Source: Hyphomicrobiales bacterium
GTDB taxonomy: Bacteria; Pseudomonadota; Alphaproteobacteria; Rhizobiales; Rhizobiaceae
NCBI GenBank assembly: GCA_900473685.1
Contig: UCNE01000013.1
Span: 372,001-436,000, forward strand
Reading direction: 5' to 3'
DNA length: 64,000 bases
Shown here: positions 9,360 to 18,815 of the stretch, one piece after another
How the letters are laid out: each line of letters starts with the position of its first letter
Numbering within the stretch: position 1 is the stretch's first letter
Notes under the pieces: model-generated
Told to the model about the DNA's origin: nothing
The model's input: the letters and a program-made list of their open reading frames with translations, nothing else
Databases searched by the model: none
Translations under genes and position numbers: made by a program

Positions 9360-9619
9360 GCGACCGCCGGTGATTTCGCGCCCAGTGTGGGCAGATCAGC
9401 AATTGAGTAAGCAGGTGAGCCCATTAGCGCTGCGTTACCGGCCGGACTTAGTGGTCTACTATATCCAATTCCCCTAGAAATCGGGATGACCTGCAGCACA
9501 CATTATTAACCAGTGTTGAGCCGAGAAATATTTTTCCGGCTGAAACTCAACCTATCGTTAGCAATCACACCATATATTCCCGCAGCACAACAACCACCCA
9601 AGATTGCGGAAACCTCACC

Positions 9620-11239
9620 ATGCTAAAACTATGGGGCTCAGATCAATCCGCGCCAACGCGCCCTTACTGGATGATCTGGGCCGCAATTTTTGCACTGACC
9701 ATCCTGAACGTCCTCGTTAAGGTCATGGACGAAGACCCGAATCTGATCTTCTACGGATTCCCGCCCCTGTTCCTGATCTTGCTTGCACTGGGCTTTGGCC
9801 GCCGGTTTGCAACCGGACAACCGGCCATGGGATGGTGGCTTCCGCTTATCCCATTAACAATGCTGATGATCTGGTGCGTTTTCATTCAGGTTTTCGGCCA
9901 CTTCTCCCTCGCCCCCATTCTGTTCCACTTTCAATACGAAATGGAATCAAACGGCGTCATGAGTTCCGTTGCTTTGCAAGTCGCGATGGAACTGCTCCCG
10001 TTCCTGCTGCTTTATATTTGCTGGCGGCAGGCCGCGCGTGGCCATCGGCGAATGCAGACGTTCGGTAGCCTATTGACCGTTCCACTTCTGGTGCTCAATC
10101 CTTTTACCTTCGGGATTGGCAACTACGTAATGCGCGCATACGCTTCCGATCAACTGGACTTGACGCGCCATTTCAGCGACCCGTCGGCGGCAACGAAGCC
10201 AAAAGGCCGGCAACCCAATCTCGTCCATATTTATCTGGAAAGTGCGGAGCGGACCCTTTTTGATGAAAGCCTGTTTGGAAAGACGGCTACGCCCTTGAAG
10301 CGTCTGGAGTCCCGCGGTTTCTCAGCAACAGGCATCGCTGAATCGGAGAAGACAAACTGGACGCTCGCTGGTCATATCGCCAGCAACTGCGGCACCCCCC
10401 TGCTCGGATTGGGTGCGACCGACCGCAATGACTTCGACCAAGTCAACGCGATGCTACCAGAAGCGGTGTGCCTCAGCGATATTCTCGCGCGTGACGGCTA
10501 TTCGCTTTCATTCATGAAAGGCGCGATGCTGCAGTTTGCGGGAACCGACGGTTTTGTTGCGGCACACAACTATCACAAGGGGATTGGTTACAGCGAAATC
10601 GGCGCCAATTACCCCGCACCGGTCACCGCGTTCGGGACACGGGTCAATCCATGGGGAATCGATGACGAAGATCTTTTCGATGCCGCATTCAAGGAAATCA
10701 CCACGCTTTCGACCGGTAAAAAGCCGTTTGGCGTAACCATGACGACCATTGGCGGGCATAGCCCACAAGGCTACATCTCGCGCAGTTGTCTCTCCGACGC
10801 GGACGTCATGTCGCTCCCAAATCGAACACTGCAGGCGTTTTACTGCACCAACAAACTCACTGAGGCCTTTATCGAGAAACTGGCCGAAGCAGGCCTTCTT
10901 GAGAACACCGTTGTCGTCGTGCAAAGCGACCATCTTGCCATGCGCAACCAGATATACCGTCAACTGAAGAGCATCGAACGCCGGAACACCTTTATTATCT
11001 TGAAAGATGGCCTCTCGCCGAATTTCAGCGCCGCAACAGCGACAATGGTCGATACGTATCCGACGCTGCTGGAGGCTCTTGGCTACACGCTTCCCAACAG
11101 AAGCGCGGGTCTCGGTGTGTCGCTTCTATCAGACCGGACGACGCTGGCCGGCCAAGTGGGTCTCAACCGGCTCAACGACGCGATTCTATCCGACTATGCC
11201 TTGCGTGATAAACTGTGGGGCATTGAACCCGATACGTAA
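9620..11239 (+). CDS. Phosphoglycerol transferase, OpgB/LTA-synthase-like sulfatase family
   Basis: The 539-residue protein has about five N-terminal membrane helices (roughly 18-36, 43-60, 72-95, 115-135, 145-165) followed by a periplasmic alkaline-phosphatase-fold domain. Motifs YLESAERTLFDE (206-216) and SEKTNWTLAGHIASNCGTPL, with the candidate catalytic Thr of the EKTNWT stretch (243-248), match OpgB, which adds phosphoglycerol to periplasmic glucans. In rhizobia the acceptor would probably be cyclic beta-1,2-glucan, which is inference. Late metal ligands appear in VVVQSDHLAMRN. Codon choice seems more AT-tolerant than in the neighbours, and it sits alone between unrelated genes, so transfer is possible. 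Confidence 0.8.
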   Translation: MLKLWGSDQSAPTRPYWMIWAAIFALTILNVLVKVMDEDPNLIFYGFPPLFLILLALGFGRRFATGQPAMGWWLPLIPLTMLMIWCVFIQVFGHFSLAPILFHFQYEMESNGVMSSVALQVAMELLPFLLLYICWRQAARGHRRMQTFGSLLTVPLLVLNPFTFGIGNYVMRAYASDQLDLTRHFSDPSAATKPKGRQPNLVHIYLESAERTLFDESLFGKTATPLKRLESRGFSATGIAESEKTNWTLAGHIASNCGTPLLGLGATDRNDFDQVNAMLPEAVCLSDILARDGYSLSFMKGAMLQFAGTDGFVAAHNYHKGIGYSEIGANYPAPVTAFGTRVNPWGIDDEDLFDAAFKEITTLSTGKKPFGVTMTTIGGHSPQGYISRSCLSDADVMSLPNRTLQAFYCTNKLTEAFIEKLAEAGLLENTVVVVQSDHLAMRNQIYRQLKSIERRNTFIILKDGLSPNFSAATATMVDTYPTLLEALGYTLPNRSAGLGVSLLSDRTTLAGQVGLNRLNDAILSDYALRDKLWGIEPDT

Positions 11240-11322
11240 AAGGCCGCGCGCATTCAAAACGGATTGCGCGACGGACTTTTTTGGTTACCGCTCTGTCCAC
11301 TTGCCAGAGCCGCTTGGCATGA

Positions 11323-12552
11323 CTAGGCGGCAATCGCTGCCGCTTCTTCGCCGATCAGGCGGGCGAGGCGGGAGATGCCCTCCTCGATCATCGTCTCGTC
11401 GGCGCAGGAGAAGCTGACGCGCAGCGTGTTGGCGCCGGAACCATCGGCGAAGAACGCCTTGCCGGGCACGAAGGCGACCTTGGCCGAGACCAGCGACTTT
11501 GCCAGAAGGTCGGCTCCATCCATGCCCGCTGGCAAGGTCAGCCAGACGAACATGCCGCCCTCCGGAACCGTCCAGCTGACGCCCTTCGGCATATATTGGC
11601 CGAGTGCTGCCAGCATGCAGTCACGCCGCTTGCTGTAGACGGCGCGGATCTTGTTGACCTGCGCATCAAAACCGCGCTCGGCAACATGGCAGATAGCCAT
11701 CTGGTTGATGGTCGAGGAATGCAGGTCGGCTGCCTGCTTCATCAGCACCAGCTTGCGGATGATCGGCATGGCCGCAACGACGAAACCGACACGCAGTCCG
11801 GGTGCCAGCGTCTTGGAAAAGCTGCCGCAATAGATCGTCCGGGTTTCGTTGATCGAACCCTTGCGGGCGATTTCCAACGCCAGCATCGGCGGAACGGCTT
11901 GCCCATCATAACGCAGCGACTGATAGGCGGCATCTTCGATGACGGCGATGTCGAGTTCATCGGCAAGATCGAGAACCTTTTCACGCGCGGCAAGATCCAG
12001 CGTTTCGCCGGTCGGGTTGGCGAATTCGGCCGACATATAGGCGAATTTTACCCGGCCGCCGGCTTCCGCTGCGGCATCGCGGTAGGCCTGCGGCGTCCGG
12101 TTGCCACCAGTCGACAGCTGGTCATAGGACGGCTCATAGGCATTGAATGCCTGCAGCGCTCCGAGATAGGTCGGCCAGGTGACAAGTGCCGTATCATTCG
12201 GCGACAGGAACAGCTTGCCGAGATAGTCCAGCGCCTGCTGCGAACCCGAGGTGATCAGGATGTTTTCCGGCTCACAGGGAATGCCGATCGCTTCCATGCG
12301 GCCCGCAAGCCATTGGCGCAGCGGCAGATAGCCTTCGCTGACCGAATATTGCAGCGCGGCACTCACCGTCGGGCCACCGAAGATGTCAGCATAGGCAGCC
12401 TTGAATTCTTCATCCGGAAACAGCGCCGGATCCGGGATGCCACCGGCAAAGGAGATGATGTCCGGCCGGTCCAAAAGTTTCAGCAGTTCGCGGATTTCCG
12501 AGGCGCGCATCCGTGAAGACCGCGTCGCGAAGATATTTTCCCAATCGAGCAT
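11323..12552 (-). CDS. PLP-dependent aminotransferase (fold I, LysN/2-aminoadipate-like)
   Basis: The 409-residue protein is a class I/II aminotransferase. It opens with SRMRASEIRELLKLLDRPDIISFAGGIPDP, as in 2-aminoadipate and alanine-type transaminases of the MocR/LysN group but without a wHTH domain. The pyridoxal-binding lysine is in SFSKTLAPGLRVGF (about 245-258), and the cofactor Asp/Tyr in VIEDAAYQSLRYDG. It is read leftward behind the BetI-like regulator gene, about 100 bases apart. Together with the divergent binding protein and alcohol dehydrogenase it suggests a small amine or amino-acid catabolic cluster. Confidence 0.88.
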   Translation of the reverse strand: MLDWENIFATRSSRMRASEIRELLKLLDRPDIISFAGGIPDPALFPDEEFKAAYADIFGGPTVSAALQYSVSEGYLPLRQWLAGRMEAIGIPCEPENILITSGSQQALDYLGKLFLSPNDTALVTWPTYLGALQAFNAYEPSYDQLSTGGNRTPQAYRDAAAEAGGRVKFAYMSAEFANPTGETLDLAAREKVLDLADELDIAVIEDAAYQSLRYDGQAVPPMLALEIARKGSINETRTIYCGSFSKTLAPGLRVGFVVAAMPIIRKLVLMKQAADLHSSTINQMAICHVAERGFDAQVNKIRAVYSKRRDCMLAALGQYMPKGVSWTVPEGGMFVWLTLPAGMDGADLLAKSLVSAKVAFVPGKAFFADGSGANTLRVSFSCADETMIEEGISRLARLIGEEAAAIAA

Positions 12553-12654
12553 GGAAGTTTCCTCAGATTATGCTTTTTCCGGAGCACATCACGCCGCGCT
12601 TATTAAGTCAACAATGCTGACCTATACTTTGATGCGCAAGCGCATTTTCTGCAG

Positions 12655-13290
12655 TCATTCGGCAGCGGGAAGCGACTGCAGGCGACCAACGATTGCTGGC
12701 CCCAGACTATTCTCCGTGTAACGCGTAAGCAACTGCTTGCCCTGCGCCAGCGATATATCCGCTTCCGAATGCCCGCGTCTCAGCCAGATTCCGTCGAGCA
12801 TGGCGGCAAAGCCGAGCACGAACGGATCGATTTCCGCCCTGTTCACCGCGGGCACCAGCGCCGATGCCAGATTGGAATGAAGCCGCCGGTAGAACAGCCG
12901 CTGCAGCCGGGCATAGCGCCGATTGTGCGCCGCCTCGGCGTAAAACGACACCCAGGCATTGGCGGTGTTGCGATCAAAGCGGGTCTCCGGAAAATTACCG
13001 TCGATCACGGCGATGATCCGGTCCCAGTGCGTCCGGGCGCCACGCAGCCGCATGACGACTTCATCCATCAGGATGCGGTTTGCATGGCGGACCATTTCGA
13101 ACAGGACCTCGTCCTTGTCCTTGAAGTAATAGGTGAGAATCCCCTGCGACATGCCCGCTTCGTTGCATATCCGCGTGGTCGTCAGCCCCTTCAATCCATC
13201 CCGGATGAAGATCCGGTGCGCCGCCTCGATCAATTCGATCCGCCGGATTTCCTCGATGCGTTTCTTCTGTTTTTTCGTCTGCGTGCCCAT
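12655..13290 (-). CDS. TetR-family regulator, BetI-like
   Basis: A 211-residue regulator with a Lys-rich start (MGTQTKKQKKRIEEIRR) and a TetR helix-turn-helix (TTTRICNEAGMSQGILTYYFKDKDEVL, about 38-64). The ligand domain keeps BetI landmarks: a GNFPETRFDRNTANAWVSFY stretch, a YARLQRLFYRRLHSNL helix and the ending AAMLDGIWLRRG. BetI is the choline-sensing repressor of betaine synthesis genes. Here it faces a choline-type binding protein gene across about 107 bases of AT-rich DNA, so a choline or other quaternary amine signal is likely. No betA/betB genes are adjacent. Confidence 0.85.
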   Translation of the reverse strand: MGTQTKKQKKRIEEIRRIELIEAAHRIFIRDGLKGLTTTRICNEAGMSQGILTYYFKDKDEVLFEMVRHANRILMDEVVMRLRGARTHWDRIIAVIDGNFPETRFDRNTANAWVSFYAEAAHNRRYARLQRLFYRRLHSNLASALVPAVNRAEIDPFVLGFAAMLDGIWLRRGHSEADISLAQGKQLLTRYTENSLGPAIVGRLQSLPAAE

Positions 13291-13340
13291 GTATTTTCAA
13301 TAGCTGGAAAATTTTTTGTACGCTCTAACAAATTTTTATT

Positions 13341-13368
13341 TTGACAAAAAATAGCGATCACCTATCGT
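13341..13368 (+). promoter_or_regulatory. Candidate sigma70 promoter of the choline-type binding protein gene
   Basis: TTGACA (13341-13346) and TATCGT (13363-13368) are separated by 16 bases in the AT-rich gap before the binding-protein gene. The start of transcription would be near 13375, about 20 bases before the start codon. The divergent BetI-like regulator could bind here. Confidence 0.5.
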
Positions 13369-13397
13369 TTCTCCAATACAAAAAAAGGGGAATGAAC

Positions 13398-14339
13398 ATG
13401 AACGCATGCAAGCTTGCCCTCGCCGCGCTCGGCGCAACCCTGTTGCCGCTGACGGCCCATGCTGGCGAGCCGGAATCCTGCCGTGCCGTGCGCATGTCGG
13501 ATCTTGGCTGGACGGACATCGCGCTGACCAACACGACAGCATCGGTAATCCTGACGGCACTCGGCTATCAACCGGCCCAGACGCTGCTCGGCCTCAACGT
13601 CACCTTTGAAATGCTCAAGAGCAAGCAACTGGATGTGTTTCTCGGCAACTGGCGTCCGGTTCAGGATGAACAGTTCAAGGCTTATTTCGACGACAAATCG
13701 GTCGAGCCGCTGGCAACCAATCTCGAAGGCGCCAAGTTCACCCTCGCCGTACCCAAATACGTCGCCGACGCGGGCGTGAAATCCTATGACGATCTCGCCG
13801 CCCATGCGGATAAATTCGACAGGAAGATCTACGGCATCGAGCCGGGGTCGAACCAGCCCTTGCTCGACATGATTACCGCCGGAAACCACCAGCTTGCCGG
13901 CTGGGAAGTCGTTGAATCCAGCGAGGCGGCAATGCTGATGCAAGTCGCCAAGACCACGAAGGCCAAGGACTGGCTGGTTTTCCTCGGATGGGAACCACAC
14001 CCGATGAACCTGATGTATGACCTTGCCTATCTTTCCGGAGGCGACAAGGAATACGGCCCGAATTTCGGCGGCGCGACCGTGCGCACCATTGTCCGCGGCG
14101 GTTACGCAGCGGAATGCCCGAATGCGGCCAAGCTGTTCGGCAATCTTGTGTTCGATCTCAACTATGAAAACATCGGCATGGACATGATTTCCAATAAGGG
14201 ACTGTCCGCCGAAGACGCCGCTAAACAGATGATCAAGGATCATCCGGAAAAGCTGGACAGCTGGCTTGCCGGTGTCACCGCTTTCGACGGCTCGCCTGCC
14301 CTTCCTATCGTTCAGGCAGCATTGGGTATCCAGCCGTGA
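13398..14339 (+). CDS. Choline/betaine-type substrate-binding protein, ChoX/ProX-like
   Basis: A 313-residue periplasmic binding protein with a signal peptide ending TAHAGE. The mature part shows the ChoX/OpuAC pattern: VRMSDLGWTDIALTNTTAS, a DVFLGNWRPVQDEQ block, GIEPGSNQPLLDM and LVFLGWEPHPMN. These Trp residues sit where ChoX forms its aromatic cage for the trimethylammonium group. I start at the ATG 13398, seven bases after AAGGGGA; ATG 13392 is too close to that site. It overlaps the alcohol dehydrogenase region and has no permease or ATPase partner here, which is unusual. It could serve a ChoWV system elsewhere or act as a sensor. Confidence 0.85.
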   Translation: MNACKLALAALGATLLPLTAHAGEPESCRAVRMSDLGWTDIALTNTTASVILTALGYQPAQTLLGLNVTFEMLKSKQLDVFLGNWRPVQDEQFKAYFDDKSVEPLATNLEGAKFTLAVPKYVADAGVKSYDDLAAHADKFDRKIYGIEPGSNQPLLDMITAGNHQLAGWEVVESSEAAMLMQVAKTTKAKDWLVFLGWEPHPMNLMYDLAYLSGGDKEYGPNFGGATVRTIVRGGYAAECPNAAKLFGNLVFDLNYENIGMDMISNKGLSAEDAAKQMIKDHPEKLDSWLAGVTAFDGSPALPIVQAALGIQP

Positions 14340-14356
14340 GCGCCATTCAGGATTTC

Positions 14357-15367
14357 ATGAACGCAGCCGTGCTTGAAACGTATGGCGCACCGCTTCAACA
14401 GCGCAAAGTCCCTGTCCCGCAACCCGGACCCGGCCAGATCCTTATCAAGCTGAAAGCCTGCGGCGTCTGCCATTCGGATGTGCACATCTGGAAGGGGTAT
14501 GTGCGCCCGCCCTCCGATCCCTCTCCCTTCATTCCCGGTCACGAGGGTGTCGGTACTGTCGTCGCCATCGGGCCGCATGTGACCGGCTGGAACATCGGCG
14601 CAGGCGCCGGTGTTCCCTGGCTGCACGACACCTGCCGCCATTGCGACGAATGCAACGACGGCATGGAATCCTTCTGCCAGAACCAGCGGGCGCATGGCCT
14701 GAACGTGCCCGGAGCCTTTGCCGAATATGTGGTGGCCGATGCTGCCTACGCCGTGCCGCTACCCGATCACCTCGATCCGGTCGCACTGGCGCCGATCATG
14801 TGCGCCGGGGTCACCGCCTATGGCGCCGTCAAACGCTCTGCGCTGCGCGCCGGCGAAACCTGCGCCATTTTCGGCTGTGGCGGCCTTGGCCTCTACGCAG
14901 TGCAGATTGCTGCCCGGCTCGGCGCACACGTCATTGCCATCGACCGCGATGCCGCGAAACTGGAGCTCGCCCGAAGCTACGGCGCCGCTACAACACTCCT
15001 CGCCGACGGCATGTTTGCGGAAACACTGAGCACGGAGCCGTACCGGAGCCATGTCTGCATCAATTTTGCCCCGACCGTGGCCACATGGGCGCCGATGATC
15101 GCCGCCATCCGGCCAAGGGGCCGTATCGTCGCGGCAGCCCTGGTTTCGGACCCGGTCCCGGTCAGCCAGGAATGGCTGACGGCAACGGGCGTGGTCATCA
15201 CCGGAACAAGTGTGGGAACGCGCAAGGAGATGCAGGAAGTCGTGGACCTCCATGCGGCCAAGCCGCTGGAAAATGATATCGTCGCGATTACGCTCGGCGG
15301 CGTATCCGGCGCATTGCATGACCTCAACCAAGGCAAGGCCGCCGGCCGCTTCGTCATCACCTACTAA
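14357..15367 (+). CDS. Zinc-dependent alcohol dehydrogenase
   Basis: The 336-residue protein belongs to the medium-chain dehydrogenases. Catalytic zinc ligands are in CGVCHSDVHIW and GHEGVG, and the structural zinc site is a four-Cys lobe (CRHCDECNDGMESFC). The NAD(P) site is AIFGCGGLGLYAVQIA. The ATG 14357 gives the canonical family start (MNAAVLETYGAPL); an upstream GTG at 14336 overlaps the binding-protein stop in a GTGA and would give 343 residues, so coupling is likely either way. It presumably oxidises an alcohol derived from, or delivered with, the quaternary amine, e.g. a choline-like compound. That role is inference. Confidence 0.88.
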   Translation: MNAAVLETYGAPLQQRKVPVPQPGPGQILIKLKACGVCHSDVHIWKGYVRPPSDPSPFIPGHEGVGTVVAIGPHVTGWNIGAGAGVPWLHDTCRHCDECNDGMESFCQNQRAHGLNVPGAFAEYVVADAAYAVPLPDHLDPVALAPIMCAGVTAYGAVKRSALRAGETCAIFGCGGLGLYAVQIAARLGAHVIAIDRDAAKLELARSYGAATTLLADGMFAETLSTEPYRSHVCINFAPTVATWAPMIAAIRPRGRIVAAALVSDPVPVSQEWLTATGVVITGTSVGTRKEMQEVVDLHAAKPLENDIVAITLGGVSGALHDLNQGKAAGRFVITY

Positions 15368-15402
15368 CCCTCCGAAACCGCATCAATTCCGGAAGAAAGC
15401 CG

Positions 15403-15504
15403 TCACGCTTCGTGATGTCCAAACATGCTCAAGCCGACGAGCAGCACGATGGCCCCGACGATGAAAGCATCAAAAATGGCGAAATGGTAGAAGAACGTTG
15501 TCAT
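15403..15504 (-). CDS. Small membrane protein, 33 aa
   Basis: An ATG at 15504 is preceded by a perfect AGGAGG eight bases upstream and opens a 33-codon frame, MTTFFYHFAIFDAFIVGAIV continuing LLVGLSMFGHHEA. A single membrane helix covers about residues 8-27 and the C-terminus is His-rich (GHHEA). The consensus ribosome site and hydrophobicity make it a credible gene although it is far below usual length limits. It is read leftward after the ilvC terminator, tail-to-tail with the alcohol dehydrogenase gene. I know of no assigned function. Confidence 0.65.
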   Translation of the reverse strand: MTTFFYHFAIFDAFIVGAIVLLVGLSMFGHHEA

Positions 15505-15572
15505 CGCAGTATCCTCCTGACGAATAGAATACTCCAAAAGCGATAATGTTCCAAATATTACTTGCAGACACG

Positions 15573-15605
15573 AAAAAGGCCCGGACATTGTCCCGGCCTT
15601 TTCAG
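15573..15605 (-). terminator. Rho-independent terminator after ilvC
   Basis: On the minus strand, AAAAGGCCGGGAC, a three-base loop and GTCCGGGCCTTTTT form a nine-pair stem with one mismatch and a T run. It lies 44 bases after the ilvC stop codon. Confidence 0.75.
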
Positions 15606-15648
15606 TATTACGCAAGTGCAATGTGCTAATTTTGCTCTGCAGCAAATA

Positions 15649-16722
<1,074 letters not shown>

Positions 16723-17367
16723 CTACGCCGAACTCTTTTCACTGCCGTAGAGGCGGAGGAAGGCGGACACTGCCTTCTCTGCCCTGCGGCCGAAATCCTT
16801 GACCATACGGCCGCTATCTTCACCGAGCAGCATGCGCAGATGCAGGTCGGAAACGATCAGGCCGTACAGCGTATCATAGGCGTCGTCGCGGTCGCCGAAC
16901 ACCAGAAGTCCGGCATCGCGCCCCGCTTCGAGCAGCGCCCCTGCCCGTTTGCCGATCTGGCGGCGGCCGCGCTCCTGCAGCATCGAGCCGAGCTTGGAAC
17001 CGTCGCGGCTCGCCTGCCCGATCGCCAGCCGGTTGAGCGCCAGCGAAACATCACCAGCCAGAACCTCCAGCAGATCGCGGGCAAACAGCACCAGGTGCTC
17101 CTGCAACGTCTCGGCCGTCAGTGTTTCAGCGGTGTCATCAAACGTGCGGACCTTGCTCGCCTGAAAGCCAATCATTGCCGACAAAAGGCCGTCGCGATCG
17201 CCAAACCATTTGTACAGGCTTTCCTTCGAGCAGTTGGCGGCGCGCGCCACACCGGCCGTCGTCAGCGCCTTCTCGCCACCATCGACCAGCAGGCGCAACG
17301 CGCTGTCCAGAACGTCGTTCTGGCGCGGCGAATAATCCGGCTGGTGTGGGTGGGCGGCAAGCTGCAA
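16723..17367 (-). CDS. TetR-family transcriptional regulator
   Basis: A 214-residue regulator with an N-terminal helix-turn-helix (LTTAGVARAANCSKESLYKWFGDRDGLL, about 35-62) and an all-helical ligand domain resembling TetR_C groups with unknown effectors. A perfect 14-base palindrome lies 19 bases upstream of its start, which points to autoregulation. It could also affect ilvC downstream or the small secreted protein genes on the other side. Confidence 0.88.
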   Translation of the reverse strand: MQLAAHPHQPDYSPRQNDVLDSALRLLVDGGEKALTTAGVARAANCSKESLYKWFGDRDGLLSAMIGFQASKVRTFDDTAETLTAETLQEHLVLFARDLLEVLAGDVSLALNRLAIGQASRDGSKLGSMLQERGRRQIGKRAGALLEAGRDAGLLVFGDRDDAYDTLYGLIVSDLHLRMLLGEDSGRMVKDFGRRAEKAVSAFLRLYGSEKSSA

Positions 17368-17385
17368 GAAATCTCTCCATTCACA

Positions 17386-17399
17386 GTACCGTACGGTAC
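17386..17399. promoter_or_regulatory. Palindromic operator, probably of the adjacent TetR regulator
   Basis: GTACCGTACGGTAC is a perfect 14-base inverted repeat 19 bases upstream of the TetR start codon. TetR proteins usually bind such short palindromes in their own promoters, and no other copy is apparent nearby. Confidence 0.55.
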
Positions 17400-17637
17400 G
17401 GTTCGCCGCTTATGCCGCAAAGCCGAGAGCCGGTCAAGCCTGTTGAAGAAGGAATTTGATCGGCAGCGATGCGCAAAACAAACCCTGGTTACCGCGAAGA
17501 CCCGCGCCGCGCCAAACGTTGAGACAATAATGGATACCAGCACCAAAAATGGACACATCCGCGCAATCCGCTCCCGTTCCGTTTCAAGATGCGGTCAGCT
17601 AGTGTGCGGTTTCAGACACCCCCATCCCGGAGTTTTC

Positions 17638-18087
17638 ATGCCGCGCCTGCGTACCCTCGCCTTGCTCCTGTCCGCCACGCTTGCATTCTTCCCCGTGGCT
17701 GCTGCCGCGCAGTCCGATGAAGAAGTCTACAATCGGATCGAATCCCTGCATGGCAATGCCGGCGACCTGAGCGAGCCGCTGCTAAGCCTCGTTGAAGCGA
17801 TGGGCAACGATGATGCGGCAACGATTGCCGGCCTTGCCGAATATCCGCTGCGGGTGGCGGCCAATGGCGAAAGCTACGAAATCCAGAACGCCGACGATTT
17901 TATCGAGAATTTCGACACGCTGGTGACACAGGATACGCGGGATGCGGTTGCCGGCCAGACTTTTGGCCAGCTTTTCGTCAACAGCGACGGCGTCATGCTG
18001 GCAGATGGCGCGGTCTGGATGAGCAATGTCTGCGAAAACAGCGATTGCAGTTCGTCCCACTGGGCGGTGATCAGCATCAACAATTGA
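17638..18087 (+). CDS. Secreted protein, 149 aa, unknown
   Basis: The protein has a clear Sec signal peptide (cleaved after VAAAAQ, about residue 25). Its soluble part has an alternating helix/strand look that resembles NTF2-like proteins, and it ends with two close cysteines (VCENSDC) before SSSHWAVISINN. The ATG 17638 has GGAG seven bases upstream. It is the first of three small secreted-protein genes in a row (21 and 32 bases apart), so probably one operon. The frame is open on the left far into the antisense of ilvC, but only this part looks coding. Function unknown. Confidence 0.75.
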   Translation: MPRLRTLALLLSATLAFFPVAAAAQSDEEVYNRIESLHGNAGDLSEPLLSLVEAMGNDDAATIAGLAEYPLRVAANGESYEIQNADDFIENFDTLVTQDTRDAVAGQTFGQLFVNSDGVMLADGAVWMSNVCENSDCSSSHWAVISINN

Positions 18088-18108
18088 TCGGCGGCGGAGG
18101 AGGAAACC

Positions 18109-18420
18109 ATGCGCTTTGACGTCATCGCAGTGGCAGCCACCATTGCCTTTGCAACCGCTTCGCCCAGCCTTGCGAGCGACGACGTTCCCTATGCGGGCAG
18201 CTGGGATTGCGGCGTCGCCACGTTCAGTTTCACCAAGGACACGTATGATTCAGGCGAAGGGCCGATGCCGGTCCGCAAGGTCGAGAAGGAGGATGGCAAC
18301 TACATCCTGACCTTCGACGATAACTACCAGATCGGCCTGTCGAGCGTCAAACCAGCATCGATGCAATGGCTGTCGATGGCAAGCGGCGACATGTTCGACT
18401 GCAAGCGCGTAAAACCCTGA
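18109..18420 (+). CDS. Small secreted protein, 103 aa, unknown
   Basis: It has a signal peptide (cut near PSLAS-DD) and a short beta-rich mature domain with one Cys near each end (SWDCGVATFSF and MFDCKRVKP), suggesting a disulphide-closed barrel of lysozyme-inhibitor or lipocalin type. That fold idea is only a pattern impression. GGAGGAGG lies just upstream of the ATG. It is the middle gene of the three-gene secreted-protein set. Confidence 0.72.
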   Translation: MRFDVIAVAATIAFATASPSLASDDVPYAGSWDCGVATFSFTKDTYDSGEGPMPVRKVEKEDGNYILTFDDNYQIGLSSVKPASMQWLSMASGDMFDCKRVKP

Positions 18421-18452
18421 TCTCTCGTCGCCTGCCGTCAAAGGACATATCC

Positions 18453-18812
18453 ATGAAACTCGTCATCGCAACGTTCATGCTCTGCCTTGCCGCCTCATCG
18501 CCGCTTATGGCTGCTGAAACCCGCTGTGGCTGGCTGCAAAACCCGACACCCGCCAACTGGTGGCTGGATGATGCCAACGGCAGCTGGACGATCATGTCGC
18601 AAGGCGGCGGCGAAGGGCCTCCCGGCATGGACCTGATCCCGGACATTTCCGAGCGTGACTACGTCACGACCAATGGCAACTATGGTTATGCCTGCGCCTG
18701 CCTGTCGGTCGAGACTGACGATAATGACCAGTCAATCACCGAAATCCTCTCGTTCCGGCAACTGGCGCTGTCGAAATGCGAAAATGACGGCAAGCTGCCA
18801 CGGCCGGACTAA
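18453..18812 (+). CDS. DUF4087 family secreted protein
   Basis: The 119-residue protein starts with a signal peptide (MKLVIATFMLCLAASSPLMAA) and then the DUF4087 signature: RCGWLQNPTPANWWLDDANG, SWTIMSQGG and a Cys pair in YACACLSVE. An AAGGA site precedes the ATG 18453. Members are small periplasmic proteins with unknown role. It closes the secreted-protein set and nearly touches the convergent LysR gene (3 bases). Confidence 0.82.
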   Translation: MKLVIATFMLCLAASSPLMAAETRCGWLQNPTPANWWLDDANGSWTIMSQGGGEGPPGMDLIPDISERDYVTTNGNYGYACACLSVETDDNDQSITEILSFRQLALSKCENDGKLPRPD

Positions 18813-18815
18813 AGC

